From the NCBI RefSeq assembly GCF_021227995.1, contig NZ_CP089301.1:5580001-5644000 (forward strand): a DNA stretch of 64,000 nucleotides. The letters are read 5' to 3'. The translations under genes were made by a program, and so were the position numbers. This document shows, in pieces, positions 1 to 10,312 of the stretch (positions are counted from its first letter, which is position 1; every line of letters starts with the position of its first letter). Source of the DNA: Novosphingobium kaempferiae. GTDB lineage: Bacteria > Pseudomonadota > Alphaproteobacteria > Sphingomonadales > Sphingomonadaceae. The notes under the pieces were generated by a model. The model was given only the letters and a program-made list of their open reading frames with translations, was not told the DNA's origin and searched no databases.

Positions 1-1
1 A

Positions 2-697
2 TGTGATGTCGATCACGCCATCGTACATCCAGTTCGTGGCGATGAGCCTGGGGGTCGCATATCACATGTCGCGGCACAGGAAGCTGGGCAGCTATCCGTC
101 CTGGCGGCGCTCCTGGCCCCCTATGCCGGTCCCACAGGCGAGGACATCGCAAGGCGGCTGATCCGGCACTTCGGATCGCTGCGCACCATATATTCTGCGT
201 CGATCGATGCTCTGCGCACTGCGCTCGCGGAGGCGGGGGAGGATCGCCCCGGCATCGCGGAAGCCATCGCCGCTGCCCGCCGCATGGCCGAAGCCGCTTC
301 GCGCGAGGTTCTGCTCGGCGTGCCGATCGCTTCCGACACCAGCGCCTTCCATCGCTATCTCGTCACGCGGCTTGGCAGTCGGCGCGAGGAGTGCGTGCTG
401 GTGTTCTTCTTCAACGAGGAAGGCGTCTACATCGCCGAGGACATCTATACCGGCGGGAAGCGATCCGAATGCCGGATACCGCTGCGCCGCACGGTGCGGC
501 GCGCTTTCGATCTCGATGCGCGGCGTGTGGTGCTGGCGCACAACCATCCATCGGGCGCGGCAAGGCCAAGCGGTTGCGACATCGCGACGACCGCGCAGTT
601 CCGGCAGGTCGTCGAGCCGCTGGAAATAAGGCTCGATGATCATTTCATCGTTGCCGGCAACAATGTCGCCAGCATGAGGATGCTGGGCATTTTCTAG
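2..697 (+). CDS. RadC-like JAB-domain protein, 5' end outside window
   Basis: The reading frame is open from the left edge to a TAG at 695-697 and has no ATG, GTG or TTG before the ATG at 284, so the true start probably lies before base 1. The first ~90 visible residues resemble the helix-hairpin-helix-like N-terminus of RadC/UPF0758 proteins (a run containing LAALLAPYAG and a RRLIRHFGSL segment). The C-terminal ~130 residues carry the JAMM/MPN metal signature: an acidic stretch (FFNEEG), then HNHPSG followed ten residues later by Asp. About 232 residues are visible, close to the full RadC length, so little is missing. RadC was once tied to DNA repair, but its real biochemical role is unresolved; JAB domains are usually zinc hydrolases. 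No neighbour clarifies the role. Confidence 0.8.
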   Translation, partial: CDVDHAIVHPVRGDEPGGRISHVAAQEAGQLSVLAALLAPYAGPTGEDIARRLIRHFGSLRTIYSASIDALRTALAEAGEDRPGIAEAIAAARRMAEAASREVLLGVPIASDTSAFHRYLVTRLGSRREECVLVFFFNEEGVYIAEDIYTGGKRSECRIPLRRTVRRAFDLDARRVVLAHNHPSGAARPSGCDIATTAQFRQVVEPLEIRLDDHFIVAGNNVASMRMLGIF

Positions 698-821
698 GAG
701 GGCACGGCCTCCGGTGGCCCGACAGCAGTTGGCCTATGCGAGGATTTATCTCGTTTAAGGTTCATCGTCCGGAGGTGGCGCATAGGATGGGCCGAAAACC
801 GCGGCTTCGGAGTATCTGCGC

Positions 822-1145
822 ATGACGACAGCGATCTTTCCGATGGCGGGCCTGAGTTTCGAGGTCGATTACGGTGATCTCAATGCGACGAACGCCTACG
901 ACAGCGATGGTCTGTCGATGACATACGCGATCACCGCGGGAGCATCCGAAGGCGCGACAGGCACCGTTTCGTTCGAGTGGCGAAGTCTGCCTGGAGGAGC
1001 CTATGCGATCTCGTGGCAGGAAGCGGATGGCGCGACAGTCACCCACATAGACGATTTCGAGGGACAGCGTTCGCTCTCGTTCTACACGACGCCCGATCTG
1101 CAGTTCTACCGCCTCGAAGGATCGCTGAAGCCATTCGCGTCCTGA
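822..1145 (+). CDS. Small MoaF-like domain protein
   Basis: A 107-residue protein without signal peptide or membrane segment. The sequence alternates short beta-like strands, ending in a motif of the type WQEADGATVTHIDDF and then FYRLEG, which resembles MoaF-related (lipocalin/calycin-like) small proteins. That assignment rests on pattern recall only. Its start ATG at 822 follows an unremarkable leader, and the gene stands alone between the RadC-like gene and the converging TonB receptor gene. Function is unknown; a small-molecule binding barrel is the most that can be inferred. Confidence 0.6.
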   Translation: MTTAIFPMAGLSFEVDYGDLNATNAYDSDGLSMTYAITAGASEGATGTVSFEWRSLPGGAYAISWQEADGATVTHIDDFEGQRSLSFYTTPDLQFYRLEGSLKPFAS

Positions 1146-1199
1146 TCCGGCGGAACGGAGATGCGCCCGGATTCGCGCACCTCCGCTCGTCCGGTCAGT

Positions 1200-3260
1200 C
1201 TAGTTCTTGAGGCGCAGGCTCACGAACAGCGTGCGACCTGCCTCCGGATAGCCGTCGACCGTGGTGTAGTTCTCGTCGAACAGGTTGCGGCCGCCGATGC
1301 CGAGGGTGGCGAAGTCGGTCACATCGAAGTCCACGCGCAGGTTCGCCAGCGCGTAGCTGCCGATCTTGTAGTAGCGGGTGCCCGCGGTGTTCACCGTCCA
1401 GCGGCTCGACGCAACATCGAGGCTGGGGAGCACGCGCAGCGCCGGGATCGGCGACCACTCGGCCCAGACGAAGCCCGAGTGCTCCGGCACGCCGGTCGGG
1501 TGGAAGGCGGCGTTCGAGGGATCGTCCAGCTTGCGGTGGACCCAGCCATAGTTCGCGCCTGCGCGAAGCGTCTCGCCGATCTGCGCGGTCGCCGAGATTT
1601 CCCCGCCGTAGTAGTCGCCCGAACCGACATTGCGGCTCTGCGACACGGCGTTGTCGGTGCAGACGCCCGCCGGGGTGCAGGTGCGGTAGATGAACGGGAA
1701 CGCGATGATCGCGTCATCCACCTTGGCGTACCAGCCCGTAGCCTCGACGCGCAGCGGCCCGAACTGGCGCGCGCCGCCCAGTTCGAACTGCGTCGCACGC
1801 TCGGCATCAAGGTTGGGGTTGGAGACGGCGCCGCCGAAGCGGGTGCTGAACCGCTCGAAGATGGTCGGGAACCGGGCGCGCGAGGACACCGAGAGATGCA
1901 CGTCGGTATCGGCGTCGGGCGTCCACAGCAGCTGGCCCTGCGCGTTCCAGGCATCGCCGTTACGGATGGGGTAATAGATGAACGCGCCGCTGGTGTAGTC
2001 TTCCGCGCGGGCAAGATCGCGCCAATCGTAGCTGAAGCCCGCCACCAGTTCGAGCTGCGGGGTCAGCTTGTAGCCGTTCTCGATCGCGGCGCTGTAGGTG
2101 GTTTCTTCCGTGGTCTGCCACGGCTCCCACGCGCCGCTGGGGAAGCTCTGCTGGATCTCGCGGTGACGGTCGGAGCGGTAGTGGAACGAGATGCTCAGGC
2201 GCTCCGCCTCGCTGGGGCGCAGGTCGAGCTGGGCCGAGCCGCCATAGGCGCGATCGGAATAGGCGCTGTTGAACGAACTGCCGCGCGTTTGCGTGCTGAG
2301 GCGCGCATCGTCGAAGCTGTCGAGGCTGTTCTTGAAAGTGTTGTAGTAAATGCGCGTGCGCAGCGTCGCGATGTCGCCAAGCTGGGTGTTGGACAGGAAG
2401 TAGACGTTCTGGAGGTTCCAGTACGGCCAGGTCCAGTAGCGCAGGCCGGTGGTGTCGGAGACGTGGAGCGGGGCCAGCTTCTCGCCTTCCTGGCGGGTGA
2501 AGCTGATCGCGTATTCGTCGGTCGCGTTGGGCGTAAAGCCGACCTTGGCGTTGACGCGCCAGTCTTCGGAGCGGGAGAAATCGCGCTCGCCGCCGTCCTC
2601 GTTGCGGGCGGCGTCGAACTTGTTCGAGAGATCCCAGTGGTCGGTGAAGTTGCGTGCGTAGCTTGCCTGCGCGTACCACTTCTCATGCCGCGTTCCGAGC
2701 GAGACGAAGCCGGTGTAGCCCGCGTAGTCCACGTCGTTGTCGAGGTTCAGGCTGAAGCGCGCCTCGGCGTCCAGTTCCTTCTCGGGCTTGCGGGTGACGA
2801 GGTTGACCGCACCGCCCATCGCGCCGGGGCCGTTGAGGACCGAGACGTAGCCCTTGGCGACCTGGATCTCGGCGACGTCGGGCGTCAGGAAGCGGCCGTA
2901 GTCGAGCCGCCCGTCGGCGGGCAGGTAGACACGGATGCCGTCGATCGAAAGCGGCACCTGGAAACGGTCGAACCCGCGCACGAAGATCAGCCGCTCGTTG
3001 CGCGAATTGCCGGACAGGCCAGACGTGACGCCCGGGATCAGCTTGACCGCCTCGTCCAGCGTATCGCGCGAGAAGTCGTAGATCGCCTCGGCATTGACGG
3101 TGGTGGTCGTGATGTCGCTGTCCTGCACGCGCGGCGCGGTGACGACGATCTGGCCGAGGCCGAAGGTGTTGCCGGTGTCGGCAGGCTCGTCCGCCGCGAG
3201 GGCCGGTGCGCCCATGCACGCCAACGCAGCGGCCATTGCCGTGGTGATCCGGTATTTCAT
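1200..3260 (-). CDS. TonB-dependent outer-membrane receptor (metal/siderophore type)
   Basis: A 686-residue outer-membrane TonB-dependent receptor. The start at 3260 is chosen because it opens a clear signal peptide (MKYRITTAMAAALACMGAPA) preceded by AGGGGG; the frame runs further upstream but has no better start. After the signal come a TonB-box-like IVVTAPR, a plug domain (LIPGVTSGL, VRGFDRFQVPLSIDGIRVYLP, GAVNLVTRK) and a 22-strand-type barrel ending in LRLKN. A central tract is rich in Trp and Tyr (YWTWPYWN). It is divergent, across about 120 bp, from a small periplasmic protein and a MauG/MbnH-like di-haem protein, which suggests import of a metal or metal chelate rather than a carbohydrate. 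The substrate cannot be read from the sequence. Confidence 0.85.
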   Translation of the reverse strand: MKYRITTAMAAALACMGAPALAADEPADTGNTFGLGQIVVTAPRVQDSDITTTTVNAEAIYDFSRDTLDEAVKLIPGVTSGLSGNSRNERLIFVRGFDRFQVPLSIDGIRVYLPADGRLDYGRFLTPDVAEIQVAKGYVSVLNGPGAMGGAVNLVTRKPEKELDAEARFSLNLDNDVDYAGYTGFVSLGTRHEKWYAQASYARNFTDHWDLSNKFDAARNEDGGERDFSRSEDWRVNAKVGFTPNATDEYAISFTRQEGEKLAPLHVSDTTGLRYWTWPYWNLQNVYFLSNTQLGDIATLRTRIYYNTFKNSLDSFDDARLSTQTRGSSFNSAYSDRAYGGSAQLDLRPSEAERLSISFHYRSDRHREIQQSFPSGAWEPWQTTEETTYSAAIENGYKLTPQLELVAGFSYDWRDLARAEDYTSGAFIYYPIRNGDAWNAQGQLLWTPDADTDVHLSVSSRARFPTIFERFSTRFGGAVSNPNLDAERATQFELGGARQFGPLRVEATGWYAKVDDAIIAFPFIYRTCTPAGVCTDNAVSQSRNVGSGDYYGGEISATAQIGETLRAGANYGWVHRKLDDPSNAAFHPTGVPEHSGFVWAEWSPIPALRVLPSLDVASSRWTVNTAGTRYYKIGSYALANLRVDFDVTDFATLGIGGRNLFDENYTTVDGYPEAGRTLFVSLRLKN

Positions 3261-3305
3261 GATAATCCCCCTTGAACCGTATTCGAATTCGCGCTTGGAA
3301 TGAAT

Positions 3306-3363
3306 CTGTATACCGCCGTACATAATTACACCGGGCAGTACATAAATATATCCTTCTGTATAT
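3306..3363. promoter_or_regulatory. Divergent AT-rich control region with repeated motifs
   Basis: The gap between the divergent receptor (start 3260) and the secreted protein (start 3379/3385) is strikingly AT-rich for this genome. It holds GTACATAA twice as a direct repeat 20 bp apart (3318-3325, 3338-3345) and CTGTATA twice (3307 and 3357 area). The spacing of two helical turns is what tandem operator sites show. The regulator is unknown; a metal-responsive repressor would fit the neighbours, but this is inference. Confidence 0.3.
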
Positions 3364-3384
3364 GGATAAAGCGGAGCCATGACC

Positions 3385-3918
3385 ATGAGACGAATACTCG
3401 GCGTGACCCTTCTCGCAGTGCTGGCGTCGAGCCCGGTGCGCGCGGCGGAACCTATGGCGGAGCATGCGCCTTCGGCCTGCACGGCTCCGGCTTCGATCCC
3501 GGCCGATCTGTCCGGATGGAGTGCTGCGCACCAGCCACTCAAGGCTGCCGTGAAGGCATCGGCCGCAGGCACGGCGCTGCTGCGGCAGGGCGTGGCGGCG
3601 GACGCGACGCTCGCGGCGACGCCCAGGGTGGAATATGTGCTGGAGCCCGGAAAGCCCGGCGGTTCAGTTAGTTATGGCGGATTGTTCGCATTCGACGTTC
3701 CGCAGGCCGGTCGCTATCGCGTCGCGCAGAACGGGCGGTCATGGGTGGACGTGATCGTCGACGGCAAGGCCTCCACTTCGGTCGCGCACGGCCACGGGCC
3801 GGAGTGCTCGGGCATCACGAAGATGGTCGAGTACGACCTTCCGGCGGGCCGCCACCTGTTGCAGATCGCCGCCAATGGCGAGCAGGCGCTGACGGTGATG
3901 GTCGCGCCGGTCAAATGA
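3385..3918 (+). CDS. Secreted periplasmic protein next to di-haem peroxidase
   Basis: About 177 residues with a clear signal peptide (MRRILGVTLLAVLASSPVRA). Two ATGs compete: 3379 lies only a few bases after GGAG, 3385 has the better eight-base spacing and is preferred. The mature part has two cysteines (about residues 32 and 141), two tryptophans (about 45 and 120), a His-rich HGHGPEC segment and a beta-rich C-terminal half (GLFAFDVPQAGRYRV, DLPAGRHLLQIAANG) that looks like a small beta sandwich. It overlaps the next gene by four bases (ATGA), so the two proteins are probably made together. I do not recognise the family. By analogy with MbnP/MbnH pairs it may be the protein substrate or metal-binding partner of the peroxidase; it is not an obvious MbnP. 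Confidence 0.7.
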   Translation: MRRILGVTLLAVLASSPVRAAEPMAEHAPSACTAPASIPADLSGWSAAHQPLKAAVKASAAGTALLRQGVAADATLAATPRVEYVLEPGKPGGSVSYGGLFAFDVPQAGRYRVAQNGRSWVDVIVDGKASTSVAHGHGPECSGITKMVEYDLPAGRHLLQIAANGEQALTVMVAPVK

Positions 3919-4874
3919 GCCGGGGCGGGCGGCTCGCGCTGCTGCTGGCCGGTCTCGCGCTTGCGACGAGCGCGGGAGCCGCGAGGGACGACAAGGGCAG
4001 CGAAGAAGCGCGTGTCGCGCTGGGCAGGCGGCTGTTCCATGACGGCGACCTGTCGATCAACGGCACGCTCTCCTGCGCCACCTGCCACGATCCCCGCCAC
4101 AGCTTCGCCGACGGCGTGCGTGCGCATCCGGGAGCGCATGGCGAGCCGGGACTGCGCAACGTCCCCTCGCTGGTGAACGTCGGCAGCTTTTCGCCGCTGA
4201 CGTGGGGCAACGCCGACCTGACCACGCTGGAACTGCAGGCGCTGGTGCCGATCGCCGGGGAAGACCCGGTCGAGATGGGCATGAAGGGGCAGGAGGCCGA
4301 ACTGGCGCGGCGGCTCTCGGCCAGCCCCTGCTATCGCAAGCTGTTCAAGGCGTCCTTCCCGCGCGATAAGGGACGGATCGACTTCGCGTCCGTATCTGCG
4401 GCACTGGCTGCGTTTCAGCGAACGATCGTCAGCCATGAGACCGCTTGGGATCGCGCGGCAGCGGGCGGCGCTTCCTTGCCCGAGGCGGCGGCACGCGGCG
4501 AGGCGCTGTTTCGCGGCAAGGGCGGGTGCGCGCAATGCCATTCGGGGCGCGAGTTCACCGACCTCGCCTTCCACCGCCTGGCCAATGAGCCGGAAGCTCC
4601 AGCGAACGGCGACCTCGGGCTGGCGCGTGTGACCGGGCGGATGGAGGATCGCGGCCGCTTCCGCACGCCCTCGCTCCGCAACGCGACGCTGACCGCGCCC
4701 TATCTCCACGATGGCAGCGCCGACACCTTGAGCGAGGCCATCGCCCGGCACGGCATGGCACTGTCGCCTGTCGAAACGGCCGACGTGGAGGCATTTCTGG
4801 GCGCGCTGACGGATACAGCGGTGACCGCCGATCCGCGCTACGCCCGCCCTGGCAAGGCCTGCGAGGTCTCCTGA
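3915..4874 (+). CDS. Di-haem cytochrome c peroxidase-like enzyme (MauG/MbnH type)
   Basis: A 319-residue periplasmic protein with a signal peptide (LALLLAGLALATSAGA). It has two c-type haem sites: CATCH at residues 54-58 and CAQCH near residue 205. It also has the family hallmarks FHDGDLSINGTLSCATCHDP, RTPSLRN and YLHDGSADTLSEAI. This is the CcpA/MauG/MbnH superfamily, which reduces peroxide or uses high-valent haem to oxidise residues on a partner protein. Length and the HDGS ending favour the MauG/MbnH side over classical CcpA. The ATG at 3915 overlaps the stop of the preceding secreted protein by four bases, and the divergent TonB receptor makes a three-gene unit. An inferred role is oxidative maturation of the partner protein linked to metal uptake. 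Confidence 0.85.
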   Translation: MSRGGRLALLLAGLALATSAGAARDDKGSEEARVALGRRLFHDGDLSINGTLSCATCHDPRHSFADGVRAHPGAHGEPGLRNVPSLVNVGSFSPLTWGNADLTTLELQALVPIAGEDPVEMGMKGQEAELARRLSASPCYRKLFKASFPRDKGRIDFASVSAALAAFQRTIVSHETAWDRAAAGGASLPEAAARGEALFRGKGGCAQCHSGREFTDLAFHRLANEPEAPANGDLGLARVTGRMEDRGRFRTPSLRNATLTAPYLHDGSADTLSEAIARHGMALSPVETADVEAFLGALTDTAVTADPRYARPGKACEVS

Positions 4875-4878
4875 GGCC

Positions 4879-5859
4879 TCAGCCTACCACGCAGCGATTC
4901 CGGCCACCGCGCTTGGCGCGATAGAGCGGACCATCGGCGCGGGCGATCCATTCCTCGGCGACGGTCACGCTCTGGTCGAGGACGGCGATACCGAAGCTGG
5001 CCGTCACCGAAATCGTGTTGTTCGGCGCGGCCACGATGGGCCGCGATGCGACCGCCGTGCGGAAACGTTCGGCTGCGGCCAGTGCGTCGGCGATCCCGGT
5101 TTCGGGCAGCAGCATCGCGAATTCCTCGCCGCCGAGCCTGCCGAGCACATCGGCGGAGCGGCCCGCTGCGGAAAGCGTCGCGGACAGATCGCGCAGCACC
5201 GCGTCTCCTGCCGGATGGCCCCATGTGTCGTTGACCGACTTGAAGTGATCGACATCGATCAGCACCAGTGATGCGGTCCGCCCGTAGCGGTGGCAGCGCG
5301 CGATTTCCTGGTTCACCTTCTCGATGAACCCGCGCCGGGTGAGCGCGCCGGTAAGCTGGTCGCGCTCGGCAATGCGGCGCAGTTCCATCTCGTTGACGAC
5401 GATGCGCGCGAAGTTGCGCAGGATGTCGAGTTCGCTGTCCGTGAACTCGCGGGTCTTGGTGTCCACCGCGCACAGGGCGCCGACGTTGTAGCCGTCGGAC
5501 GTCACCAGCGGCACGCCCGCATAGGCACGCACCCAGGGATCCTGCGTGACGGCGGGGTAATCGGCGACGCGCGAATCCTGCGTCGCGTCGGGGATGAGCA
5601 GGGGGGCGTTCTGCTGGATGGCATGGGCGCAGAACGATTCGCTGCGCGGCGTCTCCTGCGCGTCGATGCCCTCGATCGCCTTGAACCACTGGCGGTCCTT
5701 GTCCACCAGCGTGACCGCGGAAATCGGCACGCCGAGCACGGTTCGTACCAGATTCACGACGTTGTCGAACGCCTCTTCGCGCGGCGTATCGAGAATGGCG
5801 AGGCGCTTGAGCGCGGCGAGACGGGCGGCTTCGTCGTGCAGGGCGGTGTCGACATGCAT
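4879..5859 (-). CDS. GAF-GGDEF diguanylate cyclase
   Basis: About 326 residues from the chosen start MHVDTALHDEAARLAALKRL, which matches the usual family start; upstream in-frame starts at 5925 and 6045 exist and no strong ribosome site decides. The first ~170 residues form a GAF sensor domain of the kind beginning LAILDTPREEAFD. The C-terminal ~160 residues are a GGDEF domain with the active-site motif GGEEF and, five residues before it, RSAD, a product-inhibition I-site (RxxD). It should therefore make cyclic di-GMP from two GTP in the cytoplasm and be feedback-inhibited. It converges on the di-haem gene, ending five bases after it, and diverges from pgm. The signal sensed by the GAF domain is unknown. 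Confidence 0.88.
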   Translation of the reverse strand: MHVDTALHDEAARLAALKRLAILDTPREEAFDNVVNLVRTVLGVPISAVTLVDKDRQWFKAIEGIDAQETPRSESFCAHAIQQNAPLLIPDATQDSRVADYPAVTQDPWVRAYAGVPLVTSDGYNVGALCAVDTKTREFTDSELDILRNFARIVVNEMELRRIAERDQLTGALTRRGFIEKVNQEIARCHRYGRTASLVLIDVDHFKSVNDTWGHPAGDAVLRDLSATLSAAGRSADVLGRLGGEEFAMLLPETGIADALAAAERFRTAVASRPIVAAPNNTISVTASFGIAVLDQSVTVAEEWIARADGPLYRAKRGGRNRCVVG

Positions 5860-6049
5860 CCGGAAAATACTCTTGCGGCGCGCCGGGATCCTCGGCGCAA
5901 GGTCGGGGTTCAGGTAGCCTTGCATGGATACATAGGCGACAGTTAACGAACTCGGAACGGCTGCAACCGATTGGCGCCTGTCGCATTGGGCAAGCAACCG
6001 TTTGACAATGCGCGCACCGACACGAAAGTGTCGCCTCGTGCGCACATGA

Positions 6050-7717
<1,668 letters not shown>

Positions 7718-7824
7718 GGGGGCTTCTCGACCGGAATCGATGTTTCCGTTGTTGGTCGTGACGCGGCCGCAATGATTGGATGTGCTCAGCTATCACTTTG
7801 ATTCGATGAGGCGGAACCGACTGA

Positions 7825-8577
7825 ATGTCAGATAACTGGAACTTCTACCCGCTGCTCGTCGATGACGAACCTGCATCGATCTTCGTCGATATCGGCATTG
7901 CTGGATCGGTGCCGATGACTGACTTCCCGAACATGGCATACCTGCGCGTCCGGATGCAGCAGCCGCGCCCCGATGGTCTGTCCAGCCAGGATGAATATGA
8001 AACGTTGATCGCGCTTGAGAACGACATTTCGAGCGCGATCGATGGCGATGATCGCTCGATCTACGTCGGGCGCAACACCTCGGGCGGAAACCGGGATTTC
8101 TACTTCTACACGCGTGATGACCGGATCGAGAGCACTCTCGATGCCGTCATGCGGAACTGGAAGCACTACGAGTATGATACCGGCACCCGTCCCGACCCGG
8201 AATGGGCTACGTATCGCGGCTTCCTGTATCCATCGCCTGAAGACCTTCAGCGGATGGCAAATCGCGACGTGACAGCGCGTCTGGTCGAGAATGGCGACCA
8301 TCCCGACGTCGCTCGGACCATCGATCATTTCGCATTTTTCAGAACCGAGCGGGACAGGGACGCTTTCTCGCAATTCCTCGTTGCCGAAGGGTATCATGTC
8401 ACGGGAGCGACGACGGCGGAGAATGGCGAATTCCAGATCGCATTCGAACGGACCGACAGCCCCGATCACATCGATGAGATTACCATTGCCTTGTGTCGGG
8501 CAGCGTCGAACAACAACGGTGATTATGATGGCTGGGGCTGCGTTGTAGTGCCGGAGCCGGCGGTGCCTGCAACTTAG
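7825..8577 (+). CDS. DUF695-RraB domain fusion protein
   Basis: 250 residues, cytoplasmic. The N-terminal half (to about residue 130) resembles DUF695 (NWNFYPLLVDDEPASIFVDI, then YVGRNTSGGNRDFYFYTRD). The C-terminal ~110 residues resemble RraB/DUF1260, the regulator of RNase E activity, with the typical ending NNNGDYDGWGCVVV. The double-domain form is known in other bacteria, but its role there is not established; modulation of RNA degradation is an inference from the RraB half. No operon partner: pgm ends about 110 bp upstream and the next gene converges. Confidence 0.75.
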   Translation: MSDNWNFYPLLVDDEPASIFVDIGIAGSVPMTDFPNMAYLRVRMQQPRPDGLSSQDEYETLIALENDISSAIDGDDRSIYVGRNTSGGNRDFYFYTRDDRIESTLDAVMRNWKHYEYDTGTRPDPEWATYRGFLYPSPEDLQRMANRDVTARLVENGDHPDVARTIDHFAFFRTERDRDAFSQFLVAEGYHVTGATTAENGEFQIAFERTDSPDHIDEITIALCRAASNNNGDYDGWGCVVVPEPAVPAT

Positions 8578-8589
8578 TCTGTAGCGGAG

Positions 8590-8660
8590 CCGGTTCCTCC
8601 CCCTTGGGGGAGGGGGACCATGCGTAGCATGGTGGAGGGGCACCCTCGGGGGGACAATAT
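8590..8660. repeat. Sphingomonad intergenic inverted-repeat element
   Basis: Between two converging genes lie a short hairpin (CCTCCCCCTTGGGGGAGG) and a second one (CCATGCGTAGCATGG), followed by GGGGCACCCTCGGGGG. Such CCCTCC/CCATGC elements are widespread between genes in sphingomonads. A related piece sits at 52686-52745. It may also serve as a bidirectional terminator for the converging genes. Confidence 0.6.
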
Positions 8661-8690
8661 CGTACCTTCCTACTTGGGGGCCAACAAAGC

Positions 8691-8742
8691 AGACAGGCTG
8701 CACCTGGGGAATGGAGATCGGGCACTAAGCGTCCGAGATGGG
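8691..8742 (+). repeat. 52-bp intergenic element, copy 1
   Basis: Aligns without gaps to 11934-11985 (36 of 52 bases identical) and, in inverted orientation, to 30288-30339 (38 of 52). Shared cores are GCACCTGGG near the left and AGCGTC near the right; copies 1 and 3 share AAGCGTCCGAGATGGG. It lies outside any gene. Function unknown. Confidence 0.5.
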
Positions 8743-8762
8743 TCGACATCGGGAGGTGGCCA

Positions 8763-10226
8763 CTATGTCCAGAACCGCTTGCTGTCGATCAGCGTATCGT
8801 GCTGCTCTGCGGCCTGCTCCAGCAGGGCGGCTCGAGCCTTCGGGTCTGCCGCCCGCTTCTCCGCATTCGCGCTGGTCACGCCCAGCCGTCGCAGCGTTGC
8901 GGACGCGGCGGACAAGTCGTTTAGGTCGCCCAGGCTGTCCTGCAGTCCTTCGAGTGCTGACAGGAACCGTTTGAATCGCCTGTGATCGCGCTTGCGGTCA
9001 TACAGCGCGGCGAAGAATTCCGTCGCGTAGCGCAACTTCTTGGCCGTCTTGCGCAGTTCGTGACGGCTCTCGTCATCCAGAGCCTCAAGCTCGTGGCCCT
9101 GCCTCTTCACTTTCTTGCGCAGCTTGCGCAAGGTTTCTGCCGCCAATCCGAGCACCGGGGTTGTCCGTGCCTCGGCATTGGCATCGTCGCGCAGCCACTC
9201 GCCCATGCTCAGCCATTCGACGAGATCGATCATGAGGCCACGCGCCCGCGCCGATTGCAGGGCGATTTCCACGGTGTCGTAGGCCGCCGTCCGGGCTTCC
9301 AGCAACTGTGCCCTGACGTCCTCTTCCTTGGTGCGCTTGAGCAGCACGTCTATGTCGCGGGCCTTACCGAGTTCGGCCGCCAGCCAGCGCAGTTCCGCGT
9401 TCAGCCTTGGCAGCGCGCGATCGGTGAACACGCTCTTGTGAATGGTGAGCGCCGAGCGCATGCGCCGGATCGCCACCCGCGCCTGATGGAGCGCTGCCGT
9501 ATCCCGGTGGTCCAGCACCAGCGGCACGTTCAGCCGATAGTGGCGCAGGCAGGCGAAACCGATGGCCTGCAGGGCACTGGCGGCAGTCATGTTCTCGTCC
9601 AGTGCAACGCGGTGCGCCTTGGAGGCGGCAAGCGCGGGGCCAAGCAGCCTGTAGCCGCGCTCAGCCTTGCTTATCACGCCGAGCTGGACGGGTGCGGACG
9701 CGTCGATTTTCCGAGCCAGCGCGAAGATCGTGGCCGGATCGCCGCTCTTGTGCTCCAGTTCGACCTCGACAAATGTTGTCTCGCGATCTCCGGCAATCAC
9801 GCGGCCTTCATCAAGCGAAATCTCGATGCCGCCGATCATCCACTGGCGGCGTTGGTTCTCGACGATGAAGACAGGCGTGATCGCGTCGGCGCCGTTGCCG
9901 ACCAAGGCCCTGACCGGGCTGGTATGATCGAGCACGGGCTCGTCGTGGGCGACGTCGCACTCCCACTCCGGGCGCACGAAAAGGCCGGCTGTGGCGCCCG
10001 AGGCCTTGACTGTCTGGACCCGGCGGTCGCCTTCCCTGCGGATGCGCAACGACAGCCCGCCGTGGAGCAGGGCCTGGTCGGGCGTATCGAAGTAGATGGC
10101 GCGTTGCGAAACGGTGATCGGTGCATCGGCCAGCAGGTCGGAGCCACCGAGAACTTCCATACCCGCCGCATCCAACTCCAGCTTGAGTTCCATTTCCATG
10201 CCTGCGGGCGGTTCGGGGGTCTTCAT
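8763..10226 (-). CDS. CYTH-CHAD domain protein (inorganic triphosphatase-like)
   Basis: 487 residues. The N-terminal ~200 residues are a CYTH tunnel-fold domain, starting with the ExExK signature in MEMELKLEL, then TPDQALLHGGLSLRIRREG and an E-rich strand (FVEVELEH). The rest is a CHAD domain, an alpha-helical histidine/basic domain (CLRHYRLNV, HQARVAIRRMRSAL, ELRWLAAELGKARDIDVLL, RHELRKTAKKLRYATEF). CYTH proteins hydrolyse triphosphates; CHAD domains bind polyphosphate granules. The fusion matches the YgiF-type inorganic triphosphatase, so a role in polyphosphate metabolism is likely. ATG at 10226 with a purine-rich leader; converges with the DUF695-RraB gene. Confidence 0.88.
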   Translation of the reverse strand: MKTPEPPAGMEMELKLELDAAGMEVLGGSDLLADAPITVSQRAIYFDTPDQALLHGGLSLRIRREGDRRVQTVKASGATAGLFVRPEWECDVAHDEPVLDHTSPVRALVGNGADAITPVFIVENQRRQWMIGGIEISLDEGRVIAGDRETTFVEVELEHKSGDPATIFALARKIDASAPVQLGVISKAERGYRLLGPALAASKAHRVALDENMTAASALQAIGFACLRHYRLNVPLVLDHRDTAALHQARVAIRRMRSALTIHKSVFTDRALPRLNAELRWLAAELGKARDIDVLLKRTKEEDVRAQLLEARTAAYDTVEIALQSARARGLMIDLVEWLSMGEWLRDDANAEARTTPVLGLAAETLRKLRKKVKRQGHELEALDDESRHELRKTAKKLRYATEFFAALYDRKRDHRRFKRFLSALEGLQDSLGDLNDLSAASATLRRLGVTSANAEKRAADPKARAALLEQAAEQHDTLIDSKRFWT

Positions 10227-10312
10227 TTCGTCTCTCGTGCTACCTTATCGGTGACCAACGAACGGATGCGTAGATCGTGTCAGCATCGCCAGCGCTCGGT
10301 CGTGTCTCACGG

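Noticed and set aside
1161..3275. 704-codon plus-strand open frame opposite the TonB receptor
   Set aside because: It is the antisense shadow of the receptor gene; it is rich in Arg/Ala/Val with no domain, and the minus strand has a signal peptide and receptor motifs.
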